From Geomonas oryzae (GTDB lineage Bacteria; Desulfobacterota; Desulfuromonadia; Geobacterales; Geobacteraceae), in NCBI RefSeq assembly GCF_004117875.1, contig NZ_RAHW01000004.1, positions 248,001 through 312,000 of the forward strand: a stretch of 64,000 nt of DNA, given 5' to 3'. A program made the translations under genes and the position numbers. Under the pieces are notes generated by a model. It saw only the letters and a program-made list of their open reading frames with translations. It had not been told where the DNA came from and ran no database searches. Positions 24,648 through 33,622 of the stretch are shown here, piece after piece. The number at the start of each line of letters is the position of its first letter. Within the stretch, counting starts at the first letter, position 1.

Positions 24648-25058
24648 CTACTGCAGCACCTTCAGGAGACGGGGATGTTCCTCCTGCATCGACCTGAAGA
24701 CGAGGGAGATCATGTCGACGATCACTTCGCTGGAGAAGTTGTCGTGGAAGGGAACCACCACCTGGACCGATACCGCGTTGCCCGTCTCGACGAACTTCAC
24801 CATGGTGTACTCGGCGTTCAGCGTGTTGATCATCTCCAGCACGGCCGGTTTCTTCTCTTCCGGGAAGGTGAGGTACTTAAAGCAGATAAGGGTGACATAG
24901 CGGTCGCTGTCATTGAAAAGCGCCATGAGGGAAACCGCCCCGATCGCATCTATCTTCTCGTGGACGACGAACACGGTGTTGTCTTCGTGGGTGTTCTTGT
25001 CGAGGGTGATGCCCTGCTTTTTCAGGTATTCCTCGAACGCCGAGGCGTTTTGTGCCAT
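24648..25058 (-). CDS. YbjN-domain protein
   Basis: A 136-residue protein with a YbjN/T3SS-chaperone-like alpha-beta fold: EEYLKKQGITLDKNTHEDNT, FVVHEKIDAIGAVSLMALFN, then FPEEKKPAVLEMINTLNAEY and a C-terminal helix. YbjN proteins have been linked to stress and motility regulation in enterobacteria, possibly as chaperones; the role here is unknown. The ATG at 25058 follows AGGAGG. It is the first gene of the minus-strand operon and has its own promoter at 25092-25120. Confidence 0.72.
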   Translation of the reverse strand: MAQNASAFEEYLKKQGITLDKNTHEDNTVFVVHEKIDAIGAVSLMALFNDSDRYVTLICFKYLTFPEEKKPAVLEMINTLNAEYTMVKFVETGNAVSVQVVVPFHDNFSSEVIVDMISLVFRSMQEEHPRLLKVLQ

Positions 25059-25091
25059 GGTTTCCTCCTGAGAGCGCATTTTGTCGATGGA

Positions 25092-25120
25092 AATATATGT
25101 GAATATTTATTTGTTGTAAA
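25092..25120 (-). promoter_or_regulatory. sigma-70 promoter of the YbjN-epimerase operon
   Basis: On the minus strand TTTACA (25120-25115) and TATATT (25097-25092) are 17 bases apart, about 35 bases before the ATG at 25058. Confidence 0.6.
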
Positions 25121-25194
25121 TTAAAAAGCAACAGTTTTGACCGGAGAAAACCGCACTGGTGGCGGTTCTGCGTCGGAGTTGCCGTAAACGGCGC

Positions 25195-25222
25195 TTGCGT
25201 AGGTGTGGCAGGTTGATATGAT
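25195..25222 (+). promoter_or_regulatory. possible sigma-70 promoter of doxX-like gene
   Basis: TTGCGT (25195-25200) and TATGAT (25217-25222) are separated by 16 bases, 75 bases before the ATG. Confidence 0.5.
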
Positions 25223-25296
25223 TTGCGGGTTTGCATCGGCTTGAGGGGAGGGGGGCGGGCGCTCGCGCCGTCCGCGTCCGGCCCGAAGGAGGTCTT

Positions 25297-25761
25297 ATGT
25301 TTAGGAAGCTTCTGGCGACGGAACCGACGTCGAGTCTCACCGTTTTGAGGCTCTTTCTCGCCGTGGTGATCTTCCCGCACGGTGCGCAGAAGGTGTTCGG
25401 CTGGTTCGGCGGCCCCGGGTTTTCCGGGACCATGGAGATGTTCACCCATAACATGGGTATCCCGTACCTTTTCGCGCTGCTGGCCGTCCTCACCGAGTTC
25501 TTGGGGCCGCTTTTGCTCGCGGCCGGGCTGCTCACGAGGCTTGCCGCGCTGGTCATGGGGGTGGAGATCGCGGTCGCGGCGTCCCTCGTCCATCTTCACA
25601 ACGGCTTCTTCATGAACTGGGGCGGCAAACAGGCCGGTGAGGGGTTCGAGTACCACTTCCTGGTAGTCGGCATCTGCCTTGCCTTAATGATCGCCGGCGG
25701 CGGGAGGTTCTCCCTCGACCGCGTCGTCTCGCAGCGCGTGACCCCTTCCGGGGGCGCATGA
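25297..25761 (+). CDS. DoxX family membrane protein
   Basis: A 154-residue protein with four membrane segments. The first contains LRLFLAVVIFPHGAQKVFGW, the family's conserved RL..G..F..HG..K..G pattern. GGPGFSGTMEMF follows, then helices with EFLGPLLLAAGLLTRLAA. DoxX-like proteins are quinol-linked or redox-related membrane proteins in a few characterised cases, but most are unassigned. The ATG at 25297 follows GAAGGAGGT. The MarC-family gene starts 56 bases downstream, so the two may be cotranscribed. Confidence 0.85.
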   Translation: MFRKLLATEPTSSLTVLRLFLAVVIFPHGAQKVFGWFGGPGFSGTMEMFTHNMGIPYLFALLAVLTEFLGPLLLAAGLLTRLAALVMGVEIAVAASLVHLHNGFFMNWGGKQAGEGFEYHFLVVGICLALMIAGGGRFSLDRVVSQRVTPSGGA

Positions 25762-25816
25762 TCATCACCTCCCGCACCTCCCTTTGCCTGAAGGGGAGGA
25801 GAGACAGGAAAAAGCG

Positions 25817-26512
25817 ATGCAACAAAGCCTTGATCAGCTGGCGGTCTTCATCGTCCAGCTTTTCGTCATCGTAGATCCGCTGGCCGCGGTCCCGATCTTT
25901 CTCGCCATCACCTCCAACCACAACAGGGGGGAGCGCCGTGCCATCGCGAGGCGCGGCTGCCTCATCGGTTATCTGGTCATCGTCCTCTTCATCATCGGCG
26001 GGCCGGCCCTGCTCGATTACTTCGGCATCGGGCGCTCCGCCGTCCTCATAAGCGGCGGGCTCCTGCTTTTCGTGATCGCCCTCGAGCTTCTCTACGGCAA
26101 TCCCACCAAGACCCAGACGAGCAGCAGCGAGGAGAAGCTCGCCGAGAAGAAGGAGGACGTCTCGGTGACCCCGCTCGCCATCCCGCTCCTGGCCGGTCCC
26201 GGCGCCATCGTCACCTGCCTCGTCTTCGCAAGCCAGGCCCACGATCTCTTTGCGATCCTCCTGCTGGTAGCCGGCGCGCTCGTCGTCTTTCTTTGCGCCT
26301 ATTTTCTCCTGCACTGGGCCGACGAGCTCTCCCGCGTCCTGGGCGTCCTCGGCATGAAGGTCGCCGTCAGGATCGTGGGCCTCGTCCTCGCCTTCATCGC
26401 GGTGCAGTACGTCATAAACGGCGTGACCGCGCTCTGGCCCGCTGTGCGGACGCACGCTCCGGCCGGGAATAGTTCGGCCGTCGTCTTTCCCGATTTCCAC
26501 CCGCGCCTTTGA
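25817..26512 (+). CDS. MarC family integral membrane protein
   Basis: A 231-residue protein with six membrane segments and the MarC hallmarks FVIVDPLAAVPIFLAIT near the N-terminus and VTPLAIPLLAGPGAIVT in the centre, the repeated loop pattern of the family. The function is unclear; the Escherichia coli member is not a drug pump despite its name. An Ala/Gly/Pro-rich C-terminal tail is extra. The ATG at 25817 follows AGGAAAA. Confidence 0.85.
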   Translation: MQQSLDQLAVFIVQLFVIVDPLAAVPIFLAITSNHNRGERRAIARRGCLIGYLVIVLFIIGGPALLDYFGIGRSAVLISGGLLLFVIALELLYGNPTKTQTSSSEEKLAEKKEDVSVTPLAIPLLAGPGAIVTCLVFASQAHDLFAILLLVAGALVVFLCAYFLLHWADELSRVLGVLGMKVAVRIVGLVLAFIAVQYVINGVTALWPAVRTHAPAGNSSAVVFPDFHPRL

Positions 26513-26620
26513 CCCCTCGAGCTTCCGCTTCAATACTCCTTCGTCGCACTTCCCGTCGGCCGGCAGATGCTAAAGTTGCGTCGCCCCTGGCCGATGAGTG
26601 TTTCCAGCCGCAAAACCTGC

Positions 26621-26679
26621 GGAGGACTATGATTTAGGCTCCAGATCGGGGTGCCCGACGGGATCACTGCCGGGCACCC
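26621..26679 (+). promoter_or_regulatory. leader with two-codon ORF and 9-bp stem-loop
   Basis: A perfect GGAGG (26621-26625) precedes ATG ATT TAG (26629-26637), a two-codon ORF. Then GGGTGCCCG (26649-26657) pairs perfectly with CGGGCACCC (26671-26679). The true start (GTG, 26700) lies 20 bases further. The arrangement could modulate translation of the regulator. Confidence 0.4.
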
Positions 26680-26699
26680 GGAGCGGTTCGGGGGGGGAT

Positions 26700-28379
26700 G
26701 TGACTGCACAGGTGTTGCTTGTCGACGATGAGCCCGGGATCCGCGCCACCCTTGCCAGGTTCCTGGAGGAGATGGGTTGTTTCGTCACCCAGGCGGCCGA
26801 CCCAGAGGAGGCGCTCTCCCTTTTGAACGCCTTCGAGTACGACCTCGTGGTCACGGACATCGTGATGCCGAAGGGGTCCGGGCTGGACGTGCTGCGCGCG
26901 GTGCGCGGCCAGGAAAGCCCGTGTCCCGTGGTCATGATCACCGGCTCCCCGATGGTGGAGAGCGCCTCGGAGGCGTTGAGGCTCGGGGCCTTCGACTACA
27001 TCTCGAAACCGGTGCACAAGGAGCAGATCGTCCACGTGGCGCGGCGCGCCCTGGAGTTCAGGAGGGTGTCGCAGGAAAACGAGCGTTTCCGAAACGACCT
27101 CGCGGCCATCTTCACCAGCGTCCAGGACGCCATCATCTCGGTGGACCGGGACCTGAAGATCCTCAACTTCAACAGCTCGGCCGCGACCATCTGCGGGCTC
27201 GACGGCTCCGTGGCCGGCACCTCCTTTTACGATCTTCCCCTTAAATGCGACAAGAAATGCCGCGGCGCCCTGGAAACCGCCATCCACACGAGAAAGCCTG
27301 TCGAGACGCGCTACTTCAGGTGCGCAGGGGGCGCCTGCGACCAGTACGTGAGCGTGTCGGTCACGCCGCGACGGGTCACCGCCCGCCAGGTCGAGGGGGC
27401 CGTCATCGTGGTCCGGGACGAGAGCTCGCTGTACCGACTGGAAAAAAAGCAGGTGCCGCGCAACTCGTTTTCCGGTCTCGTGGGGCGCAGCGCGCCGATG
27501 CAGATGCTCTACTCCATGATCGAGCGCCTGTCCGGCGTCCCCTCGACCGTGCTGATCAGGGGGGAGAACGGCACCGGAAAGGAGCTCGTGGCGGCGGCGC
27601 TGCACGCAAGCGGAGGGAGCCAGGAACGCCCCTTCATCAAGGTGAACTGCGCGGCCCTCACCGAGACGCTTTTGGAGAGCGAGCTCTTCGGGCATGTGCG
27701 GGGGGCCTTCACCGGCGCTTTGCGCGACAAGGCGGGACTCTTCGAGAAGGCGGACGGCGGGACGCTCTTTCTGGACGAGATCGGCGAGATATCGCCGCAG
27801 ATGCAGGTGAAGCTTTTGCGTGTGCTGCAGGAGCGGGAGTTGGTGCGGGTGGGGGGGACGACGCCGGTCAAGGTTCATGTCCGCATCATCGCGGCGACGA
27901 ACCGCGACCTGGCAAGGGACGTGGAAGAGGGGAGGTTCCGCCAGGACCTCTACTACCGCCTCAAGGTGGTGGAACTCATCGTGGCTCCCTTGCGCGAGCG
28001 CCCCGAGGACCTGCCGCTTCTGATCGACCATTTCGTCGGCAGGCTGAACGCGAAGCTCGGGCGCAGCATAGGTGGGGTCTCCGACGAGGCGCTCAAGTTA
28101 CTGACCCGCTACCCCTGGCCCGGCAACGTGCGCGAGCTGGAACACGCCCTGGAGCACGCCTTCATCATGTGTCCCACGAGGATGATCCTCCCGGACCATC
28201 TCCCCCCGGTTTTCCAGACGGCCGCCGCGGACGACGGGCTCACCATGCGGGAGCGCATCGCGGAAGCGCTGGCGCGCCACGCCGGCAACAAGTCGCGCGC
28301 CGCCCGCGCCCTCAACATCGACCGCAAGACCCTTTACCGGAAGATGCGCGAGCTGGACATCCCGGACGCCCCTACCTGA
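26700..28379 (+). CDS. sigma-54-dependent response regulator (REC-PAS-AAA+-Fis)
   Basis: A 559-residue NtrC-family activator. The receiver domain (residues 4-118) has phosphoacceptor D53 in VVTDIVMP. A PAS domain follows (about 130-255), with an unusual cysteine-rich stretch (KCDKKC, CAGGACDQ) that could bind metal or an FeS cluster. The AAA+ domain (about 265-490) has Walker A GENGTGKE, the sigma-54 contact GAFTGA, Walker B GGTLFLDEIGE and the R-finger region. A Fis-type HTH closes the protein (NKSRAARALNIDRKTLYRKM). The GTG start at 26700 is chosen because REC begins there. It opens no operon; the adjacent kinase cluster is on the other strand and may be its partner. Confidence 0.9.
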   Translation: MTAQVLLVDDEPGIRATLARFLEEMGCFVTQAADPEEALSLLNAFEYDLVVTDIVMPKGSGLDVLRAVRGQESPCPVVMITGSPMVESASEALRLGAFDYISKPVHKEQIVHVARRALEFRRVSQENERFRNDLAAIFTSVQDAIISVDRDLKILNFNSSAATICGLDGSVAGTSFYDLPLKCDKKCRGALETAIHTRKPVETRYFRCAGGACDQYVSVSVTPRRVTARQVEGAVIVVRDESSLYRLEKKQVPRNSFSGLVGRSAPMQMLYSMIERLSGVPSTVLIRGENGTGKELVAAALHASGGSQERPFIKVNCAALTETLLESELFGHVRGAFTGALRDKAGLFEKADGGTLFLDEIGEISPQMQVKLLRVLQERELVRVGGTTPVKVHVRIIAATNRDLARDVEEGRFRQDLYYRLKVVELIVAPLRERPEDLPLLIDHFVGRLNAKLGRSIGGVSDEALKLLTRYPWPGNVRELEHALEHAFIMCPTRMILPDHLPPVFQTAAADDGLTMRERIAEALARHAGNKSRAARALNIDRKTLYRKMRELDIPDAPT

Positions 28380-28387
28380 TCCTTTCC

Positions 28388-30655
28388 TCAAATCCTTCTT
28401 GCCGCCTGCGCCTTCAAGATCTCGCTTATGCGCTGCACCAGCCGGGAACTCTGGATCGGCTTCTGCAGCACGTTGGCCGAGATCCCCCTCCCCGCCAGCA
28501 CGTCGTTGTCGTAGCCGGTCAGAAAGATCACCGGCAGGGACGGGTACAGGGCGTTCAGCCCCTGCGCGCACTCGATGCCGTTGATGCCGGGGAGGATGAC
28601 GTCGATGAGGGCGAGGGCGATCCCGGCGCTGCGTTGTGCCATGGCGAGCGCCTCCTCGCCGCTGCCCGCCGCGACGGGACGGTAACCCGAGGATGCCAGG
28701 GTGCGGATGAGGGCGTCGCGGACCGCTTCCTCGTCCTCGACCACGAGGATCAGTTCGCCGCCGCCGATCATGAAGCTCCCGGAGGTGGACTGGAGCGCCG
28801 CCTCCGGCGTCTGAGCGAGCGGGATGCAGATGAAGAATTCGGTCCCTCCCTGCGGCGGGGCGGTGACGGCGATGAAGCCGTTCATGCGCTGGACCGTGCC
28901 GTAGATCATGGAAAGCCCGAGGCCGGTTCCTTTCCCCAACTCCTTCGTGGTGAAGAACGGTTCGAAGATGCGCCCCCTGATCTCCTCGGCGATGCCGTGA
29001 CCGGTGTCGCGCACCGACAGCTGCGCGTAGCTGCCGCTTGTCGCGGTGCAGCCGCAGGGAAGCGGCACCCCCTGCGCCTCGACCAACTGCGTCGTGATGG
29101 TGATCCTGCCCTGTCCGGAGATGGCATCGCGGGCGTTGGTCACCAGGTTGAAGACGATCTGCTGTACGAGCCCCGCGTCGGCCAGGATGTGCAGCGGCTC
29201 GCGGCACGGCTCGAGCTCGATGGCGATGTCCTCGGTGACGAGTTTCGAGGCGAGCTTTCTGCTTTGCCCTAGGAGTTCGTTCAGGTCGAAGTTGGTCAGC
29301 TCCAGCGGGGTCTTGCGGCTGAAGACCAGGAGGCTCTTGGTGAGCGAAGAGCCGTGCTCCACCGCCTTCACGATTTCGTCCAGGTGCTGCGTGGCCACGC
29401 CCTGGGACTGGTTCTCCACCGTCTGCAGGTAGGCGTTCCCCATGATCACCTGCATGATGTTGTTGAAGTCGTGCGCCACCCCGCCGGCCAGTTGCCCGAC
29501 CGCCTCCATCTTCTGGGACTGGCGCAACTGCTCCTCCATGGTCCGCTTTTCGGAGATGTCCTCCTTGATGGCCATGTAGTGGGTGATCTTCCCTTCCTGG
29601 TCCCGGATCGGGGAGATGATGTCGTGCTCCCAGTACACCGTGCCGTCCTTCCTGGTGTTGCAGAAATCGCCGCGCCACACCTCCCCCTGGCAGAGTTTCT
29701 CCCAGAGCAGCTGCGGGTTCTTGCCCACCATCTCGTTCGCGCCGTACCCGGTCATCTCCGAGAAGCGGGGATTGACGAATTCCACGGTGCCGAAACGGTC
29801 GGTGATGACGATGGCCGTGGGGCTTTGGTTCACCGCCACGTAGAGCTTTCTCAGCGTATCCTCGGAGGCGGCAAGGGCGCGCTTCACCTTCATCTCCTCG
29901 GTGACGTCGGTCAGCATGAACTGCAGGTAGGAGGCCGGGCCTATCTCGAGGATCTCGGCGGAGGTAAGCAGGTCGAGCGTCTCGCCGGACTTTTTCCTCA
30001 GGCGCAGGGGCTGGTTGACGATGCGGCCCTTCTCCTTCAAATGCGAGACGATGGCCGGGCGCTGCACGCCGTTCAGGTAGATGCCGAGCTCCGCCCCCGT
30101 TTTCCCCACCACCTCGTCGGGCTCGAACCCGAGTATCTCCAGCCAGGCCGCGTTCACCTCCACCATGCGCCCGCTCTCCAGTTCGGCGATGCCGACCCCG
30201 ACCGGGGCGTGATCGAACATGCTGCGGTACTTGCTTTCGCTTTTAAGCAGGGACGCCTCCGCCTGCAGGCGGCCCCGGTGTTCGGCAGCCTCCTTGAGCG
30301 CCCGGGCGATGGAGGGGGCCAGGCGGGGGAGGTTGTCCTTGTGCACGAAGTCGGACATGCCCCGCTTCAAAAGCTCCACGGCCTGCTCCTCGCCCACGCT
30401 GCCGGAGACCAGGATGACCGGCAGTTCCGGGGAGCGGCTTTTTACCGCCTCGAGGGTCTCCTCGAACTCCATGTGCGGGACGTTGTAGTCGGCGAGCACG
30501 AGGTCCCAGGACTCCCCGAGGCACTCTTCCAGCCGGTCGCGTTCGGCGATCCATGTGAAGGAGGCGTCGAAGCCCTGTCCCTCCAGATGGCGCTTGATCA
30601 GCTTGAAGTCGGCGGCGTTGTCCTCGATGACCAGGATGCGCAGCTCATGGCTCAT
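28388..30655 (-). CDS. hybrid sensor histidine kinase (REC-PAS-PAS-HisKA-HATPase-REC)
   Basis: A 755-residue cytoplasmic hybrid kinase. The first receiver (3-120) has D56 in LVLADYNVP. Two PAS domains follow (about 140-260 and 270-390), the second with [18 protein letters not shown]. The dimerisation domain has the phosphorylatable His in [12 protein letters not shown], and the ATPase domain shows an N box ([10 protein letters not shown]), DTGHGI and GTGLGLSM. A second receiver (about 640-750) has its Asp in ALIDVILPG. There is no membrane segment. Its ATG overlaps the stop of the upstream single-domain receiver by four bases, so the three minus-strand genes from 33190 form a phosphorelay operon. 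Confidence 0.9.
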   Translation of the reverse strand: MSHELRILVIEDNAADFKLIKRHLEGQGFDASFTWIAERDRLEECLGESWDLVLADYNVPHMEFEETLEAVKSRSPELPVILVSGSVGEEQAVELLKRGMSDFVHKDNLPRLAPSIARALKEAAEHRGRLQAEASLLKSESKYRSMFDHAPVGVGIAELESGRMVEVNAAWLEILGFEPDEVVGKTGAELGIYLNGVQRPAIVSHLKEKGRIVNQPLRLRKKSGETLDLLTSAEILEIGPASYLQFMLTDVTEEMKVKRALAASEDTLRKLYVAVNQSPTAIVITDRFGTVEFVNPRFSEMTGYGANEMVGKNPQLLWEKLCQGEVWRGDFCNTRKDGTVYWEHDIISPIRDQEGKITHYMAIKEDISEKRTMEEQLRQSQKMEAVGQLAGGVAHDFNNIMQVIMGNAYLQTVENQSQGVATQHLDEIVKAVEHGSSLTKSLLVFSRKTPLELTNFDLNELLGQSRKLASKLVTEDIAIELEPCREPLHILADAGLVQQIVFNLVTNARDAISGQGRITITTQLVEAQGVPLPCGCTATSGSYAQLSVRDTGHGIAEEIRGRIFEPFFTTKELGKGTGLGLSMIYGTVQRMNGFIAVTAPPQGGTEFFICIPLAQTPEAALQSTSGSFMIGGGELILVVEDEEAVRDALIRTLASSGYRPVAAGSGEEALAMAQRSAGIALALIDVILPGINGIECAQGLNALYPSLPVIFLTGYDNDVLAGRGISANVLQKPIQSSRLVQRISEILKAQAARRI

Positions 30656-31095
30656 GCGGGGCTCCCGGGTGCCTGGTTCACGGCCAGCCAGTAGACCCCC
30701 AGTTGGGCCACGGTCTCGGCGAACTGCGCGAAGTCGAGCGGCTTGCGCACGAAGCTGTTCGCCCCCCCTGCGTAACTCCTCATACGGTCCTGTTCCTCGT
30801 CGGAGGAGGTGAGCATGACGATCGGGAGCAGATGCGTCCTTTCGTCCTGCCGCAGGCGCTCCAGCACCTCGATGCCGCTCACCCGCGGGAGGTTCACGTC
30901 CAGCATCACCACCGTCGGGTTCCCCCCCTGACGCATGGAGAAGTCGCCTTCCCGGAACAGGTAGTCCAGGGCCTGCTGGCCGTCACGCACCACGAACACC
31001 TCGTTGGCCAGGTTGATCCTGCGCAGGGTGCGCAGGATGAGCTTTTCGTCCTGCGGGTTGTCCTCCACCAGCAGTATGGTCTTGTGATCCTCCAT
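30652..31095 (-). CDS. single-domain response regulator (Rcp1/CheY-like)
   Basis: A 147-residue receiver domain with phosphoacceptor D66 (VVMLDVNLP), acidic pair ED at 11-12, conserved Thr/Ser (MLTSSDEE) and Lys (FVRKPLDF). The insertion DYLFREGDFSMRQGG between helix 2 and strand 3 is typical of Rcp1-type receivers that pair with phytochrome-like kinases. It has no output domain. It lies between two histidine kinases, 13 bases after the sensor kinase and overlapping the hybrid kinase, and probably shuttles phosphate between them. Confidence 0.9.
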   Translation of the reverse strand: MEDHKTILLVEDNPQDEKLILRTLRRINLANEVFVVRDGQQALDYLFREGDFSMRQGGNPTVVMLDVNLPRVSGIEVLERLRQDERTHLLPIVMLTSSDEEQDRMRSYAGGANSFVRKPLDFAQFAETVAQLGVYWLAVNQAPGSPA

Positions 31096-31108
31096 GCATA
31101 CCCTCCTG

Positions 31109-33190
31109 TCAGTTGGGGAGCCAGAAGCGGAACGAGGCCCCCTTGCCCGGTTCCCCCTCCGCCTCCAAGGCGCCGCCGTGGCGGTTGATGATGCGCTGCA
31201 CCGTCGCGAGCCCTATGCCGAGGCCGGGGAATTCGTCCTGCCGGTGCAGCCGCTGGAACGGTTGGAAAAGGCGTGAGGCGTGGCGCATGTCGAAGCCGGC
31301 TCCGTTGTCCTCCACGCAGATGAAGGTCCTGTCGTCGCGCTTGTCGGAGCGGACCGTTATGCGCGCCGGCTCCGCCCCGGCGGAATATTTCCACGCGTTG
31401 GAAAGGAGGTTCGTTAGCACCACCTCGATCATGCGCTCGTCGCCGCTCACCTCGAGCCCTCCCTCCACCTGCCACTGTACCCGCCGTCCCGGTTCCCCGC
31501 GTTCCAGCTCCGTGGCGAGGCGCTCCGCCAGCCCGCTCACATCGACCGGTCGGCGCTCGAGGGTGCCGCGCAGGCTGCGCGAGAGCACGAGAAGCCCGTC
31601 CACGAGTTCTCCCATCCGATAACCCGCCGTGCTGATCTCCAAAAGGTAATCGAGCCCCTCATCCGAGAGCTGCTCGGCGCAATCCTCCCGAAGCGCCTGG
31701 CTGAAGCCGATCATGGCGCGAAGCGGTGCGCGCAGATCGTGGGAGACCGCATAGGCGAAGGCATCGAGTTCCTGGTTCGCCGCTTTGAGTTCCGCGGTGC
31801 GCTGTTCGACGCGTATCTCCAGGTCGTCGTTCAGGGCCTGTATTTCCTCCTGCGCCTGTTTCAGGCCGGTGATGTCCTCGGAGAAGATCACGATGCCGCC
31901 GATATCGCCGTCGGCCTTGCGCCAGGGGCGGATCTCCCATCTTATCCAGTGCACGGTGCCGTCGGCGCGCACGAAGCGGTCGCCCTCCGAGCCGAGCACC
32001 TCTCCGTTCAGCCCGCGGCGGTGCAGCTCCCGCCAGTGCTCCGGTATCTCGGGGAAGATGTCGTAATGCGACTTCCCCACCACGTCGCAGTCGAGGCCGT
32101 AGTCGCTTAGCCAGCGCTGGCTAACGTGCAGGTAGCGCATCTGAGCGTCGAACATGGCAAGGGCAGCCGGGGCGTGGCGTATGAAGAGCTCCTGGCGCTC
32201 CTCGCTCTCCCGCCGCGCAGCAGCGGTGTGCTCCAAAAGCTCGCGCGCCTCCTCGATTTCGACGATCCCGCATGTGGTTCCCGGTTCCCGATGCACCAGG
32301 CTGCGCACCCCCCTGGCGACCCTCCGCGCGGCCAGGCTCCCGCACAGGACCCCCACCAGCGTGCTCGCCACGAGCCCCAGCGCAAGCATGACGGCGAGTT
32401 TCAGCAGGGAGGGCTGATAAGTGGCGGCGGGTATCTCGATCAGCACCTTCCATGGCGCAACGGTGCTCACTACCTCCACCCGGTCGACGGAACGCACTTC
32501 CTGGTGCTGCGGCGAGTTGCGCTGTGCGATGACATGCCCCTGGCCGTCCCGCAGGGTTATGGCCCACCCCGCAGGGAGGAGACGCTGGTCGATCCGTTGC
32601 TGCAGCCGGCTCGCCTCGAGAATCGTGAGCAGCACGTAGCGCGCCTTCCCCTCCCGCACCACTGGCACGGCGATGGAACAAAGCTGTGTATTGCTTACCG
32701 GCCCGGTGAAGAGGTCCCCGACCACCGCCTTCCCGGTGGCCGCGGCAAGGGGGGCTGCGGCCCTCCCTCTTGGCACCGGGAGGGGGGGGAGTTCTCTGCC
32801 GAAAGGTCGCCTCGTGTTGAAGAGCATCCGCATCGGCTGCCCTGTGCCGGCCAAAATGACGTGACTGCCGAAGAATCCGTTAAAGGACTGCGCCTCCCGG
32901 TACAGCTCTCCCCATCGCGTCTGGTCATCGATCAGGGGGGAATTCGCCAGCATCTGCAGGGCGCCGATCCTCGCGGCGAGGTACTGGTCGAGATCGGTGG
33001 CGAAGTTGCCCGCGATGATCCCCGCTTGACGTCGATCCTGCGCCTGCCGGGAGTGCAGGGCGTCCGTGGCGAGCCAAAGCGACAGCACGATGAGCGGCAG
33101 AACGCTGAGCCAGATGAGCCGTCTCAGGAATGAGGCGAGCTGGATTCCCTTTTGGGCAGGGGCTTTTGTCTTTCGGGGCGTCATGGGCAT
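31109..33190 (-). CDS. membrane sensor histidine kinase (extracytoplasmic sensor-PAS-HisKA-HATPase)
   Basis: A 693-residue kinase. Two membrane helices (about 25-45 and 270-295) flank a Cache-like extracytoplasmic sensor domain. Next come a PAS domain (about 340-460, FIRHAPAALAMFDAQMRYLH), a coiled coil (QALNDDLEIRVEQRTAELKA) and a HisKA domain with FAYAVSHDLRAPLRAMIGF. The ATPase domain has NLLSNAWKYS, VEDNGAGFD and GLGIGLATVQRIINRHGG. The C-terminal half matches the phytochrome-like kinase subgroup also seen at 57474-58394. The ATG at 33190 is used; a TTG two codons upstream is open, and no strong Shine-Dalgarno settles it. It is first in the phosphorelay operon. Confidence 0.88.
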   Translation of the reverse strand: MPMTPRKTKAPAQKGIQLASFLRRLIWLSVLPLIVLSLWLATDALHSRQAQDRRQAGIIAGNFATDLDQYLAARIGALQMLANSPLIDDQTRWGELYREAQSFNGFFGSHVILAGTGQPMRMLFNTRRPFGRELPPLPVPRGRAAAPLAAATGKAVVGDLFTGPVSNTQLCSIAVPVVREGKARYVLLTILEASRLQQRIDQRLLPAGWAITLRDGQGHVIAQRNSPQHQEVRSVDRVEVVSTVAPWKVLIEIPAATYQPSLLKLAVMLALGLVASTLVGVLCGSLAARRVARGVRSLVHREPGTTCGIVEIEEARELLEHTAAARRESEERQELFIRHAPAALAMFDAQMRYLHVSQRWLSDYGLDCDVVGKSHYDIFPEIPEHWRELHRRGLNGEVLGSEGDRFVRADGTVHWIRWEIRPWRKADGDIGGIVIFSEDITGLKQAQEEIQALNDDLEIRVEQRTAELKAANQELDAFAYAVSHDLRAPLRAMIGFSQALREDCAEQLSDEGLDYLLEISTAGYRMGELVDGLLVLSRSLRGTLERRPVDVSGLAERLATELERGEPGRRVQWQVEGGLEVSGDERMIEVVLTNLLSNAWKYSAGAEPARITVRSDKRDDRTFICVEDNGAGFDMRHASRLFQPFQRLHRQDEFPGLGIGLATVQRIINRHGGALEAEGEPGKGASFRFWLPN

Positions 33191-33622
33191 GTTCAATGTT
33201 TACCATTAGCTGGCACAAATTTGAGTGTCACACACTTATACCACCATTGCAGGTTTTTTCTAGTATTTTTGGAAACAATATTTTCGCATAGTCACGGACT
33301 TTGTGGCTTTGAATGACCAACTTTGTGGTGTTGATTGCGTAGCAAGGTCGCTCTGTGCCGTCGTGTGTGCTGCTTGGTCCAGTTAAGTTACGATTCATGT
33401 GCGCTTTGACACATTGAATCTGCTTTGAACTGCGTTTTCGCCCGGTTTCCGGTGCTCCATGACAGTGCCGGACGGTGCCGACCCTTACCTATTGCCGCAA
33501 CTGGCGGACCGGGCGCGCGGGCCGGCGCAGTTAGCGGTTGTTTATTATATATGGTGCGTGGTATGCTCTCAGGCCGTCTGAGAAAGCAGGTCTTTTTGGA
33601 CCGATAGAAAGCGAGGGGCACG
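33191..33622. other. 432-bp intergenic region between divergent kinase operon and cysM-like gene
   Basis: AT-richer than its surroundings, with no convincing gene. ACTTTGTGG occurs twice about 30 bp apart (around 33298 and 33323). The right part carries the candidate promoter of the cysteine synthase gene. Confidence 0.45.
33538..33567 (+). promoter_or_regulatory. possible sigma-70 promoter of cysM-like gene
   Basis: TTGTTT (33538-33543) and TATGCT (33562-33567) are 18 bases apart, with an AT-rich TATTATATATGG spacer. The start codon lies 56 bases downstream. Confidence 0.4.

Noticed and set aside
33208..33226. Possible sigma-54 promoter TGGCACAAATTTGAG
   Set aside because: The -24 GG is present but no GC occurs at the required spacing.
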